DNA of 64,000 nucleotides from Perilla frutescens (taxonomy: Eukaryota > Streptophyta > Magnoliopsida > Lamiales > Lamiaceae), in assembly GCA_026008535.1 (NCBI GenBank), contig BRKX01000002.1, positions 57,657,170-57,721,169 on the forward strand, in the 5' to 3' direction. Position numbers and translations under genes: made by a program. Within the stretch, counting starts at the first letter, position 1, and every line of letters begins with the position of its first letter. Shown one piece after another: positions 13,031 through 25,710 of this stretch. Below the pieces are notes generated by a model. It did not search any database and was not told where the DNA came from. It worked only from the letters and a program-made list of their open reading frames with translations.

Positions 13031-14446
13031 TTATTCTCTTTCTTTACTATACAAGATACAAATTACACAGTAGTAGGCATTCGTTCGATCTGGTCAACAC
13101 CGTCCCTAATATGCTGGTGAATATCAGTATCATGACATCCCGACTACTGTCAAATCAAGCAAATGCATGAAAAGTAAAAGTAGAACACTGCCACATTATA
13201 CAACATGAGATTTCAAGAAAAAAGGTTTAACAAAGATCATCCATCGATGACCTTTTTCAACACTTATTAACACAGGTATGAAAAATAGAAAAGGAAAATA
13301 ATCATAGACTGACGCCTGAACGCATTGCTTCAGAAATCAATGCCTCAGTCAATGTGTTTACCTAGCCATGAGAACTCTTCATGAAGGAAAATATTGCGGA
13401 AGTAAATACAATCTTGGCATTCATACATAGACCATCCAAACCCCAGCATTATGTAAGCTAATAGGGAATGCCCATCCAACAACTAATTAGATCTTAGCAC
13501 ATTATATTTTATCATAGTGGATTAGCATATGGAATCAACAATTTCATGAATTCATCAACGCTCGTAACTGGAAAGGTAAAAAATACCCACCAAGCATAAA
13601 CCAGGCAATGCATGTGTTTAAGTCGAAAGAGCTCAAGTTCACACATAAAAATCACGAGCATTTATGATAACTATCTTGCAACAACATAACCATAAAATGC
13701 AATTTTCCTGTAGGAAATGAAGTATAATTATAAGCTCGGCTCTCCATCTACTAAACGCAGGTCAAAATATCGAGCAGAAATGGGAAATCTTAGCAACTAT
13801 AATCTCCATAACGACAAACAACGCAAGAGAAACAACAGCAAAAACAAAACAATTAAAACATCCATCATTTTGCCTTCTTAACATGAACACAATCACAAGA
13901 GGGGGGAGAGGAGGTAGAGAGAGAGAGGGGGGGATGATTAGTAAGGCGAGGGAGAAGGGTTTGTCGTGTGAAAAGGAGAAATTTGGGAGGAGAAAGAGGG
14001 AGAAGAAGACTGAACAGGGGTAGTATACTCGGACTCATGTCAATTCCAGGAAATGCAGAGGTTTAATCAGATTGTAATTAAAAAGAGATTTGAGTACAAA
14101 CCTGAGTACCACAGTCGTGTGGCGAACCACCGAATGCCGGAGCAAGAATGGACGCCGGAGAGGGTTAGGGAGGCGGCTAGGGTTTGGAATCGTGGAGGAG
14201 ATGTCGCGGCGGAGATGAGGCGGCTAGGGTTTGGAATCGCGGTGGAGATGTGGCGGTGGAGATGAGGCGGCGCGGTGAGGAAGAAAGGATGGGGTACGGA
14301 GGCTAGAGTTTTGCAGGCGAGATGAAGCGATCCAAATGAGTGAACAGTGCCAAAAAAAATCTATTTATATGATGGGTTGATGCATGGGTCGGGTCGGGTC
14401 CGTCTCCCGGGTCGACCCATGCATCTGATGCACATGAGATTTTGCG
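13031..14446. other. Right part of the MULE, possible 5' region of the ULP1 gene
   Basis: No convincing exon beyond what is listed. Read on the minus strand, about 14340-14100 is GC-rich and gene-leader-like. It contains an imperfect direct repeat of about 43 bp around GATTCCAAACCCTAGCCGCC and ends with a GTTTGTA donor-like site near 14099. This may be the first non-coding exon of the ULP1-like gene. The short + strand open frame at 14053-14265 is the complement of this leader. A GA-rich stretch lies at 13900-14000. Confidence 0.4.
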
Positions 14447-14455
14447 ATAGTCGAA

Positions 14456-16440
14456 AAGTTGGAAATCGTATAAAAAATAAAATTAATATATTATACAGAT
14501 CACTTTTCAATTCCATTATTGTCTTAATTGCAAATAAAAATTAGAATATAATTTTTTTTAAAATCAAATTAGCATCATTAATAACCTTGAATGGAAGGTA
14601 ATATTATGAAGTTAAAATGGGATGTCATGAATAGCATTAAATGGAAAAAGGCTAAAAAAAAAGACAAAACATATCATTAAATGGAAAAGGCTAAAAAAAA
14701 AACTATTGGGCCATTAGGGCGCATCTAAAGTGGATTGAACACGGGCCTTCAAAAGTTGCAACTTTAGTTGAACATGGGCTTTCAAAAGTTGCAACTTCAG
14801 TTGAAACGACTGCTGCCAACTGCGCTACGCAAACAAATTTATAAAAATATCGCATGGATTTTATTTTCTACCATTTTTCTCTGATAATTTTTTATAATTT
14901 TACCCCTGTAATTTTATTTTTTAATATATGTATAGATTAGAATTAATATTGTAAAAATAGTCATTTGTAATATTACAAAAGCTTCATTCTTCTACCTTAT
15001 ATGCACCATTCTTTTCTGCAACATTGATATGCAGCGTTTTTCTCTACAACATGAGGAATCTTTCAAATTTCAACCGTGAGGAACATTATCACACTGAAAT
15101 CGCCAATAACTTCATCAGCAGACTCAATCAAAATTCAAACAACTTTTAAAATTGTAAAAATCAAAGACAAATATCATTACAGATCGACAAAAAGAGAAAA
15201 AATTCATACCTAGTAGTTGAAAAGCTGAAAAGGATGGTTAACGGTGAGGGCTACAAATAAGAGAGACAAGTAATGAAATTCACCATTGTACATGTTTTGG
15301 TGACGAAGGCGTCATGAAATCGCCAACATGTATTCTTTTTTACGAAGTCTAGATTTATACTATAAATTGCAAGGTTATGACTTATGAAATAGGTTCCTGC
15401 AACTTCGAATCATTCTCCAACGTGTTTTGGTTTGAGAAACTGCTTCACAAGCAACATTTCAGAGAAAGGCAACTCATACACCGCTTGAATATCATATTTT
15501 TTCACAACTACTAGTGTTTTTTTTTTTTCATAATCACCGCTTGAATAATCAAATTCTGGTTAGGTTTAATTTATTTTTTGCAATGCTTCACTAAACATAT
15601 TTTTTTAGAAAAGTAACAATTTATATTATATTATATTGAATTTTTTAATTAACTTAATTATAAAATGTCCAATCTACCCCCATTGTTCTCTTTTTATATA
15701 GTACATAGATATAGATGTGTACTATAAATAAATATATTAATAATGTAGTTTTAATTTTCAACATTAAATATCATATATAAATAATTATAATATCCAATAT
15801 CACATCATATTAGAAAAGTGGATACTAAGAAAAAGTAAGCGTGTTTACATAAGCATATAACAATTTTCATTTAATCTTTGTGTTAGATTTTTCAATCATT
15901 TTATAATTATTGTGTAAACTCTATATCATATATTAAAAAAAAAAACTCGACAACAAATCATAGGAATTGCAAGGGAACAAACCCCAGCCATGTGTCCATA
16001 ATAATTTTCAAAATATAAACTATATATGTTTTTAATTATATAATATGATTTACATCTATATATGCATTAAAATGTATTATTTGTAATAAATAAAAAATGG
16101 ACACTCAGCGGTTATTTTTTACAAAAATAACATGCACGTTTAAATAACTATATCTTTAAAATACAATTTAATACAAAATATCAATAGACCCTATAACCTG
16201 ATTTAAGCAACTTCATATTGTCTTGCTTCTTCAAAGTGCGTGGGATTAAGAACTAGGAAGCTGCAAATCATTTCGACTCTCCTCATTTGAGGAAGCACAT
16301 GCTTTTTTTTCAAATATAATCTCAGCGCACGCGATATGTATCTCAACTATCCCACATTGGAAGTTTAGGTTTTGCAAAAATTAAAAAAAAAAAAAAGCAA
16401 AAAAAAATAATCTGAACTTTCCAACAAGTATAAACAAGCC
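14456..16440. other. Intergenic DNA with a short tandem repeat
   Basis: No gene seen. A 33-bp unit is duplicated in tandem at 14736-14768 and 14769-14801 (TGAACACGGGCCTTCAAAAG and so on, about 4 differences). Just before it, ATTAAATGGAAAAGGCTAAA occurs twice (about 14635 and 14672). The rest is AT-rich up to the 3' end of the API5 gene. Confidence 0.6.
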
Positions 16441-16584
16441 AACACATGAATCGAGCAGACACAACAAAATCCTACAACCACCTCTCCCCCTCGTCAAAAT
16501 TGCTCAAATACAAAACGATGGTACACACTAATGCCGTCAAATCATATCATTTTTCTATCTTACACATTGATAGCAGAAACAAAG

Positions 16585-19500
16585 CTATCGGAATCCTCGT
16601 GCCCTTCCCCTCCCTCTTCCAGCCCCCCTCCCATGTCCACCTCGGCCCCTGCCTCGACCCCCAACATTTCTCCCTCCATATGAGCCTTGAAACTCCCTAT
16701 TAGAATGCTGGTTTTGAGTACTGCTGCCTCCACGCCCCCTTTTTGGTGGATTGTTACCAACGCCATTTTGCGCTCCAGGGCGTTTCCCTCTGCAGATGAA
16801 GATGAGTGATAAATATTAAATTTGTCAAATATGGCAGGTCAAATGCTCCCCACAAAGCCTTGGCATTAGCAATGTGTTAATGTGTAAGTAAATAGAGAGA
16901 GAGAGAGATGAAAGCAATAAATAAAAAGGTATTCAAATATTAAGAGATATATGGATAATGGAGTGAGCCAAGGAACATACCCAGTGGTGGTAGCAGTTGA
17001 TGTGCCTGAAGGGTTCACAACTTCCTTCCAAGATAAATTAATTCTCTTATCTTCAATAAATGAAGGTGTTTTCACGTGCAGAGGCTGAATATGAAGAGAA
17101 TGGAAAGCAGTCAGCTACAGAATAACTCAAGTCTATCACCAAAATTATAGCGCTATCATTTTACCTGAGTCATAGCCAAGATATTACTGCAAGTTCTTAA
17201 TCCAGTTGTGGTGTTTTGCTTTTGCGTTTTCTGCAGATTATATATGAAATCATGTGAATCCATCACCAACACACCAATCATTTGCTAACCTGAGAAACAT
17301 GTTGATTCAAGTAACTCACAATGTTAGCCTTCACCTCATCAGATCCAGCAGCAGTCATTGCCTTGCTATGCTCTGCCATTCCCTGAGTCAACTTTTTCAT
17401 GGTGGCACGAACTAAGTCTTCAACACAATTCAATCTGTGGCATTCAACAAAATTTTGTCTTAAAAAAACAAAGTAGAAGGCTACCTTGTAGCAAGAAGAT
17501 TTTAGCATAAGCAAAGAAAATAGAATCATGAATGAATCACAACTTCTTCATAATACTTGCAGAAGATGTAAAAATGAGAAAGTGAACAATGAATTCTTCC
17601 ATCGGGATCATTTCATTTAAAAAAATTTCATAAGTTTAAGATCAAGTATTGCACGTGCAGAATGAATTTACAAACCGTTCTGAGAAATCTTTATATTGAT
17701 CTGAGAAATCCTCCCCAAGCCTATCTGACGGTTGCCCAGTCACAATCTTGTAACCACATAAACTATTAGTTGCATTAGGTGCCTGTCAAACAGAGGAAGA
17801 GGGATTGGATATGAACATGTAATTTCGAGATGCAAGACAAATAAAATGCAAGATAAGGAAATATTGTTAACCTTGTGAGCTAGATGGTGGAATGTATATA
17901 GCAAGCACTCAACATACGTAAAGTTCATCTCTTCCCCTGCTTTTCTTCGAGGCATGGTCTTCTAAAGATTGAAAAGGCATGAAGTTGCATTAGAGGATAT
18001 TCTCAACCAAAGTCCAAGCATCTCAATGACATATAGGAGCCTCACTAAAATTTAGGGCTCTTGCTTCATCATGAGAATAAAATGAAAATGGAAAGAAATG
18101 AGTGAATGAATAAATAAAGGACAAAACAATATAAACATTGTTCCTTGTCTTCCTTCTCATTTGGTTTGTGTTAACAAGGATTAAATCCGCTCAAAGAATA
18201 AGAATTAAATGTCAATACAAAGAAGACAGAAGACATTTGACCACATTCATCGTGCAAACAATATAGTTCAGGGAGTTACCTTTAGGAGCTGAACCACAGC
18301 AGGAAGAATTTGTCTGGAGTCTTGTGGGGAGGTGTAAGGTGAACCCTCAGCAAGGTTTTTAAGCAGGTCCACTTTTCGTTCTTCAGGAAGCTGATGAACA
18401 AAGGGTGACATACTTTAGTAAGCAGTTCAGCAATAAAAAAGGGAAGATCTGATCTATTACATATAATCAGCAGAGAAGTCATGCGGAATATGCACCTTAT
18501 CAAATACTGGAAAAATGTGCTTGTTTAAATAGGTGAAAAACTTGCTAGTAGATGCACCCCTCTGCAAGTAGACCAAAAGTCAGCTAAGATAAAATCAAGT
18601 AATATAAGAATGAAGGAAAATAACCCACAAAATCGATATGAACCTTAAAAAATGGAAGTGCCATAAACAGGCATGAAATCAGTCGATCTATATGGTCTCC
18701 ATCTGAAGCCTGCAGTCAGACCACATCATAAAATTATGGCCCTTCTCTGTTAAGAAAGCAGAAGAAAGGTCTGAAAAATGCACATATTTTTCGGGAATCA
18801 ACCTCAATTTTAGGTTTTGAAAAATTTAAAGTTCTTGATAATCAAGATTATGATATATGTACCAATATGAATATAAACCCACTGGAGCATATTGTACCAA
18901 AATCCCTAGAAAAAAATAACATTTTAAAAACATGATACAAGGGATGTAAGCATTTAACAAATTAATGCAGGCTCATTACTCCACATTTTCAAATGTTTGG
19001 AACCACCACTGACAGCATCATCTTTTATCACTACATAGTGAAAAGAATACATACATCAAATTGTGCATCCAGATCAGCTTGGCCTTCGATAATTTCAATT
19101 AGTTCCTGTATCCGCTCTGGAGGAGCTTTCTCACCAAACATGCTCAAGCTTTTTAAGAAATCCATGAACATATTAAACTCAGCTCCAGTGACATCTTGTA
19201 GGCTCTGCAAATTTAATACCAAACAGTCATGCATTTTATTGTTAAAAAAATAATCATATTAACTAGAGACTGAGATGCCTTGGACAAATTTTTTCAATCC
19301 CTGTACAAATATCTGAACTCCATTACCTTGACAGGACAAGGACCAGAATCTGTTGGCATCCAAGAAAAGAGAAAAAAGAAGGAATACAGGCATACCTTTT
19401 TTATCAAATCAGTTATGTGCCTTTCCATTTGCTCTGTGGGCTTTAAGAGCTCAGCTTTAAGTGGAAAGACCTAAATTAAAGAATGTAGAGCTGATTTCTT

Positions 19501-20815
19501 ATAGACAAATACAAGGCTTGAGCTATAACAAAGGAATTTGAAATCTGATTTCCTACCTTATCTCTAATGAAAAGCAGGGTCCTTTCACGTAGATTTTCAT
19601 CTGTTATTTGCTCATCAACACTCTCAATATGCTTAAATAGGGCTGTCAAGGAGGCTGCATAAACAATGCATGAAAATATAAGTCTCAACAAATAAAACAA
19701 TACATGAAGAGAGCAAAATTATAAGATATGCAGCCCACACCCAATAAGTTCCCAAGCTACGGTGTAATTTGTTACAGATTCCACCCCACTTAACCAAAAA
19801 TAAAGTGAAACAAAAGATCCCAAAGTAGATACTTTAGAATCAGAATAAAGATGTGTATTTCACAACAAGTTTCAAAATCTAAGTTTGTTCTTAGCAGTTA
19901 AAATGGTGTTTTCTAAGTTCTAATAGACCATTAAAGGCTGACAGAAACCACTAGACAGCATTACCTTGAACATCCTGCCTCAATAAGGACAAAAGTGCTT
20001 TATGCACAGCATCACGCTCCACATTTTCCTCTACAGAGAAAAGACAGAAATCATAAATTACTATATATCCATGTTTGTACTTATTTAGTAACAAAATTGT
20101 GTCTTTACAAATTAACACTCTGGAAAGATAGTCAGAGCACTCAATACCAGCGGTAAGGAGTTGTGCAAGAATGTCAACAATTTTAGAAAGATGCTCTGGC
20201 GTATCCTTGCAGAAAAGAGGTAGCCCGCGAATTGCTTGCACCCGAATCTGGGATCATGTGCATCAACACTATTAACCATTGTAACAAATATGCATTTTTC
20301 CCACACGAGTATTTAGAAAACAACAATTTCAGCCTACAATCTAAACCTCATTTGATGCCCCGTAACTCAAAGCTTCTAACAGAAGACAATTTCACACATT
20401 GGGAAACAAGTTATGTTGTAATAAATCAATAAAAGCTGACCCCTATCTCTTCAGCTTCACACAAATCAAGATGCGCGTCGACAGCATTAACCGACAGACC
20501 GGGAAAGTGCTTGAAGAACCGAGGGATTAGCTGCGCAGCTAATTGCCTGGATTTCACACTGCTGCTCTTCGCCGCCTTTATTATATTCTCGTAGTCTTCA
20601 GTATGCTAATTACATACCAGAAATTTTAACAATGATTAACTTCCAAACAGCGAGACTTGTTTAATAATTATTGATCAATTGCTGAAATCCTGAAAATGAA
20701 GACAGCAAGAATTGATTGAATTAGGTACCTGCGACTTGTCTTTGACTTCATTGAGGCGTTCACCATACTCGTAGAGCTTCTCAATGTCCTTCGCCTCGTC
20801 GGAAGCATCTGTCAT
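16585..20815 (-). CDS. API5: API5-like protein (apoptosis inhibitor 5 homologue)
   Basis: This encodes a 565-residue homologue of API5/AAC-11, a nuclear survival and mRNA-associated protein made of HEAT/ARM-like helical repeats. Sixteen exons join in frame with GT-AG introns: 20729-20815, 20441-20605, 20148-20247, 19965-20030, 19557-19654, 19396-19470, 19055-19204, 18644-18709, 18496-18561, 18280-18390, 17872-17958, 17676-17782, 17290-17434, 17165-17230, 16981-17084, 16585-16789. The start is the ATG at 20815, giving MTDASDEAKDIEKLYEYG. Family landmarks include IRGLPLFCKDTPEHLSKIVD, VERDAVHKALLSLLRQDVQ, LFKHIESVDEQITDENLRER and FTYVECLLYTFHHLAHK. The last exon ends in an RGG-rich tail, which suggests RNA binding. 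Length and exon pattern fit a working gene, and I see no lesion. It is tandem with ATP11 upstream on the same strand, as I recall for At2g34040-At2g34050. Confidence 0.93.
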
Positions 20816-21844
20816 TGCTCCCACTGCGTGATTGTGAGGAGTGAAAGCCTGCCTATAGGCTATAGATACAGTATGCCTGTACGTATAGGTGAGAGGATCA
20901 TATATACGTTCAACTGTTCAAGTTCAGGAAAAGAGACTGAGTTGACTCGGCAGATAATTATTAGGGATTTTGCTGCAGGAAACGAGTGGGATATGATAAA
21001 AGCCCGAGATCTTGTTGGGTTCGAATCATAAGCCCGATGCCTGAAGTTTTGTTGCTTTTGCTTCGAGTAGTATTCCAGTAAAAAAAAAACTGTGAAAGTA
21101 GTAAAGGTTAGTTTCGATATTTCCAAATCATTATATTGAGCTAGTTTTGTCAGTTTCAAACGAATTAAATAATTGATCGGTTATATTTATTAATTTTGAT
21201 ACAATACATTTTCAGCTTGAAAATTGTCAAATTTTATTTCTTTGAGACTTTAAAGTTTTTTATGTTCTATTAAATCCTTGAACTTCAATTAATGTAGAAA
21301 GACTTGTTATTAACGTTCTGCCTTTATTTATTGGCCTTATTCTATTGACCTTATAAATGAATATGCTTATTTTTTCTATAATGTGATGCTTTAGTTATAT
21401 AAATAAAAGGTTGTTTTTGTCTATCTCATTAAACTCATTGAAAAATATGCCCTTTTCTTTTCTCAATATCATGAAATTGCATCCTGTTATTTTATTTAGG
21501 AACATGTCATGGTATTCGAAATTTTAGCTGCACCACACGAGGAAGGAAATAATTTTAGTTCATTCATGTATGATCACAGGAGGCAGTTATTTTTGTCAAA
21601 TTTTCACAAATTCTGGGAATTTATTTTGTTTTATCTAAACCTTACCTCTAAATTACATAAGAGGATCTCAAGAGCTATAAATTTTTATCTGATCAATAAC
21701 TTAACAAGTAAAAAAAATTTATATAAAGATCGGAAATATAGGAACAAGGTCGTGTCTTTGAAGTTTCACAAGCACCTCCTTAGTCCTTGAAGATAAAAAA
21801 TAAACAATAAAATAAAATAAAAATGCACGATTCTTTCTCTTGGA
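20816..21844. other. Spacer between ATP11 3' end and API5 5' end
   Basis: About 1 kb that should hold the API5 promoter and the ATP11 3' untranslated region and terminator. The first 200 bp after the API5 ATG are of mixed composition, and the rest is AT-rich. No further gene is supported; the open frames at 20828-21031 and 21509-21790 match nothing I know. Confidence 0.6.
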
Positions 21845-23535
21845 CTACAATATCGGCATCTCTAAAGCTTGCAAAACATCCTTGAACTCAAATTCGCGAG
21901 TTTGTTTGTTGAAACGCTCGACCAGTTTATACCTGACATCATTCAGGTAAAACGATTGAGCAGCCTCCAAAAGCCACTTTGCTTCTTCATCACTCAGCTT
22001 GCTAGTGAACACAACATCACCACGAACAAGCACCAAATCCTTGCTATCTGCAAATTCTTTGTAATACGAAGCAGTCAAGTACGGAGCAGCTTGGGTTCCT
22101 CTTGCTTTATAATCTTCAAGACCAGTAAAAAGCATGTGTGGCATCTGAACTGTAAGACACAGATTAGCAATTAGGATACAGATATCACGAACATTCCATT
22201 AACTACAAGTCTTCTCCTGCAATCAACAATTAGATAAACCCACTTAACACGGCTAAGTGAAATCAGCACACTGTGAGACTCATATAGCAGCCATCTCACC
22301 AGCAGAAAAGTTGAAGCCATTTCACTCTAATTTTCTTACAGTTTTAATCAGCCATTAATTCTAGGATACCTAAATACTAGACTTACTCATTCAGCATTCT
22401 GGAAATCCTCCCTAAAAATATAATTAATCACACAAAAACAGAAACAGGTAATCTCTTAACCTTGCACAAACATTGTCGAGTACCCACTTCCTTTCCACAA
22501 TGGAATCACAAAATATCGGCTGCAAACAAAGAGAAATGATTGTCATTTTTATTTTTTTGAGGATCATATACAAGAAAAAGCAAAAATAAGGTAGACTACT
22601 ACCAATCCGCAGCTCTTTGCTCCAACAGGTGATACAATTTTGATTTCATAGATAGACCAATATGACCCCTTCCCAAGTGAAACTGCAAAAACATCAATTA
22701 GCACCATTACCTTATGAGAGGAAATGAATGTGATCTCTACAGAAGTAAATATTAAATGGTAATCTACTAGGACTTCATTTGACAATTTCTAACCGAAGAT
22801 TTTTTGAGCATGTTTCTTCGTGTAAGAGAACAAAACATGTAACTTTGGAGATTATGCCATCTATACTGAAAAATGAAATGCTTAAAGTACTATTACATTG
22901 GTAAATACTTTCCTAAAACCCTGTTAAGATTTAAATTTATCCATATCCAGGACGTGCTCCACATGCTGAAAACATGGAGGATTCACCCTTGGCTATTTAA
23001 CGGCAGAGCGGCTGTACATAACATGCAAAGCAAGTATCATAATTCTCAGGTGTCAACTAATCAAATAGTTAAACAACACTGCAAGCTGCTGGCAAGAAAA
23101 TTTAGCAGAAGGGCAGCTGGAGTTATTTGCTTTAACTATAACACAGGAAAGTCATGAGCAGATTTTGAACGTGGCCTAGCAGCACAGGAACAACAGTAAA
23201 TTTGGTCTAAAGAAACATACATCATCCCAAATGTCAGTGAGTTCTTCAGGTGATTTCTTCTTAGCCCTTTCAACATCCATAATTGTCTCCAGGGGCTTTA
23301 CCTTCAAGGGTGTGAACCCAGTTGCAAAGCTCAAGTTCTTGCAAAACCCTAGCGATCCCCATTGCAAGAGATTGCTAGGAAATGGATTTTTTTGCATACT
23401 CTCAAACTTTCTCTGCAGTGTTGGAATCATACTAAAATGATGTTTTGTAACCATACAAGAACGCGAAGCATTGCGATACAGAGTTCCCACCGAATCCAAT
23501 ACCCTCCTCGAAACTTTGGACACCAAGTGATGCAT
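21845..23535 (-). CDS. ATP11: Mitochondrial ATP synthase F1 assembly factor ATP11
   Basis: This encodes a 252-residue ATP11 family protein, the chaperone that binds free F1 beta subunit during ATP synthase assembly in the mitochondrial matrix. Coding exons: 23221-23535, 22603-22682, 22461-22519 and 21845-22149, joining in frame (315+80+59+305 nt). The first roughly 60 residues (MHHLVSKVSRRVLDSVGTLY onward) are rich in Arg and Ser and lack acidic residues, as in a mitochondrial presequence. Family landmarks are DIWDD/FHLGRGHIGLSMKSKLYHLL, RYFVIPLWKGSGY, MPHMLFTGLEDYKARGTQAA and DVRYKLVERFNK. The ATG at 23535 follows an acceptor-like TTGCAG (intron end 23551), and a donor CAG/GTAAGC sits at 23886/23885. 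The leader is therefore probably spliced from an upstream non-coding exon ending at 23886. It lies upstream of API5 on the same strand. Confidence 0.92.
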
Positions 23536-23550
23536 CGTGTATGTTTTTTT

Positions 23551-23885
23551 CTGCAATTCACCATTTTAAATCTATCATCAAACAAATTGAAGAACCTGTT
23601 GCATTGCACAATTCGTTGATAAAAGTGTCGAAAAATAAAACATATAACTTGTTCCTGAACAGTCCCAAACACAAACCATAAAAACAATACGTAAATCCAA
23701 AATCCCAGATAAGTGAGCTAATGTGAGCTCAATTCAATAATGGCAACTAGTCGATCGTGGTTTCATGAGCTAATTAGAAGACGAGTTCGGTGAACACTTT
23801 CATCGAACAGTTGGTGAACGCAATACTTATAGAGCCATCTATCAATTTCCGGACAACATTATGCGGGGAGCCGTATTCAGCTTAC
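23551..23885 (-). other. Probable intron in the ATP11 5' leader
   Basis: Read on the minus strand, CAG/GTAAGCTG at 23886/23885 and TTTTTTCTGCAATT-side acceptor TTGCAG/AAAA at 23551/23550 are consensus donor and acceptor, with no coding potential between. If used, a non-coding first exon lies upstream of 23886 and the ATG follows 15 nt into exon 2. This is inference from splice sites only. Confidence 0.55.
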
Positions 23886-25149
23886 CTGACTGCAGCTCCG
23901 AGATTTGATTGCAGCGATCGACAAAAACAATTCACACGCGCCGAATCTCAAAATCTAGGTCTAAGGCAACTTTACTGTAACATCTGATCTATAAATTTTA
24001 TTATTTCGAAATTAAATTCACCTTGCTTAAATTTATTTCGTATTATACTTTCTTTTCTTCAATTGGAATCGTTACATCACAATAATGTATGTAGTTTATT
24101 TGCTTTTAATACAAACTCGTTCATTATTTTTCGTATAATAAGGAAAAAATTAAATAAATAACTTGCCTATGAGTTAAAACAAGAACGCTGCAAAATTAAA
24201 TTATATAACTTGCCTAGTATTTCACATTTTATATTCACGTTATTTTATTCATATATTTTGTTATGATTTAATTTAGTTTAGGAATTTTTAAATAGTTGAA
24301 TTTGTACAATATTCTCATGGCTATGTGATTTAAGCTTGGTAGGCTTGCTTATTTAGAGAGTGTTTGGTTGAGCTTATTAAATTTTCAAGTGTAACTTAAT
24401 ACAATTTGTTTGAGTTATATGCTTTTTTTAATCATCTGAAAATAGAATTCCAAGTGTCCGTCCATTTGAGACTGCAAAATCATGAGAACTCCTGATAGTA
24501 GATGGGCTGGGCTGGGCCGGGCCCAAATTATGTAGTCAGACTCAGATAGATACCATAATTATCGGAAAGCATGACCATAGTCCATGGCTAAAACAATTCA
24601 CTTCCACTATGAGTAGTTGGGATAGTTTAATTTTTAAGCTGTAATCCAATTACTTGAAAGTAACTTTATCACAGAGATTACACGTTATCAATTAGGAACA
24701 AATAAGCCTTTAAACTTTTTCAAAGCTGTAATCCAATTACTAGAAAATACTTAGTTATTTTTTTTAAAAAAATATAGGTAATACTAATACTACTCTACTA
24801 TTATTCGGATTGATGAGTGCGCTACAAATGGTACATGGAAGCAAAGTGCTTTATTATAAATGGTACATAGCAATACAAAGTGTAGAGCACTGACTTAGTT
24901 ACAAGCATGTGTGACAACTACTAAGTCAAAACATAGGAAAAGAAAGTGGACTCCCAACCCCACCACTTTACACTGTATAAACAACAAAAATTCACAATTC
25001 ACACCATGTCACTTGGCCATCCTCACTGTTACTCTGGTCCACACAAATCTGCTGCTCCCAATTCTAGCTTTAGGGATGAATCAACCATGCTCCACACCTT
25101 TTACTTCTTTCTGCACCCCAAATCATATATTTCAACTCACAAAAATACC

Positions 25150-25201
<52 letters not shown>

Positions 25202-25710
25202 TCAGAATAATTTTTTTTTATTTAAATAATGAGATAGTGATATCTCGTTTATTACTTACTAACAAAGAAAGAGTGCATTGTACGCAATTCAACTAATTTG
25301 CTTAAATTGATATAGTTTATCTCATAAATAAATTATATTTTTAACCACTCTATTTTATCAATTAATTGACGTATGATATCACGGTACACTGAATTAATTG
25401 AACTATTTTAATTATTACTCATGTCGCAAAATATTAACTAATTATTTTTCTTTTGTGTATTTTATCCAAACATACATTTAGTACTATATTTTTTATTATA
25501 ATATAAATGACTACCTTGAAGAAATGAAATTAAAAATAACTTAACTAACTTAAAATGGTGTTGAATGTATAAATATCATGTGTTACTCAATGAGAAATAA
25601 ATGATAAAATTTCATGTTCAATAATTTTCAAAATTTTATGCATTTTTACAATTTTTTAAGAAAGAAATAATCTGGTTGTCTGTTGTAATTTTTTATTCAA
25701 TGGCAAACTA

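Larger units (their letters stand above)
2056..14446. mobile_element. MuDR-like MULE with transposase and ULP1-like protease
   Basis: The element is flanked by an exact 9-bp direct repeat, ATAGTCGAA, at 2047-2055 and 14447-14455. Nine base pairs is the usual Mutator target duplication. Just inside are imperfect inverted repeats of about 50 bp: the left begins GGGCTGGTCTCCTGTGCAT and the right end, read inward, begins CGCAAAATCTCATGTGCAT; both continue into GC-rich GCATGGGYCG blocks. It carries a FAR1/mudrA-type transposase on + (2214-4910) and a ULP1-like cysteine protease on - (6128-10727). The two genes converge, as mudrA and mudrB do in maize MuDR. ULP-like genes carried by plant MULEs (the Kaonashi group) are known, so the gene content has precedent. 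About 1.58 kb is a later solo-LTR insertion. Both genes carry lesions, so this copy is probably not autonomous now. Confidence 0.9.

Noticed and set aside
24358..24740. hAT-like MITE starting near GTGTTTGGTTGAGCTTATT
   Set aside because: No matching inverted end or 8-bp duplication could be found downstream.
24911..25210. Plus-strand open frame of 99 codons
   Set aside because: It ends in CA/TA microsatellite, has no recognised domain and no splice partners.
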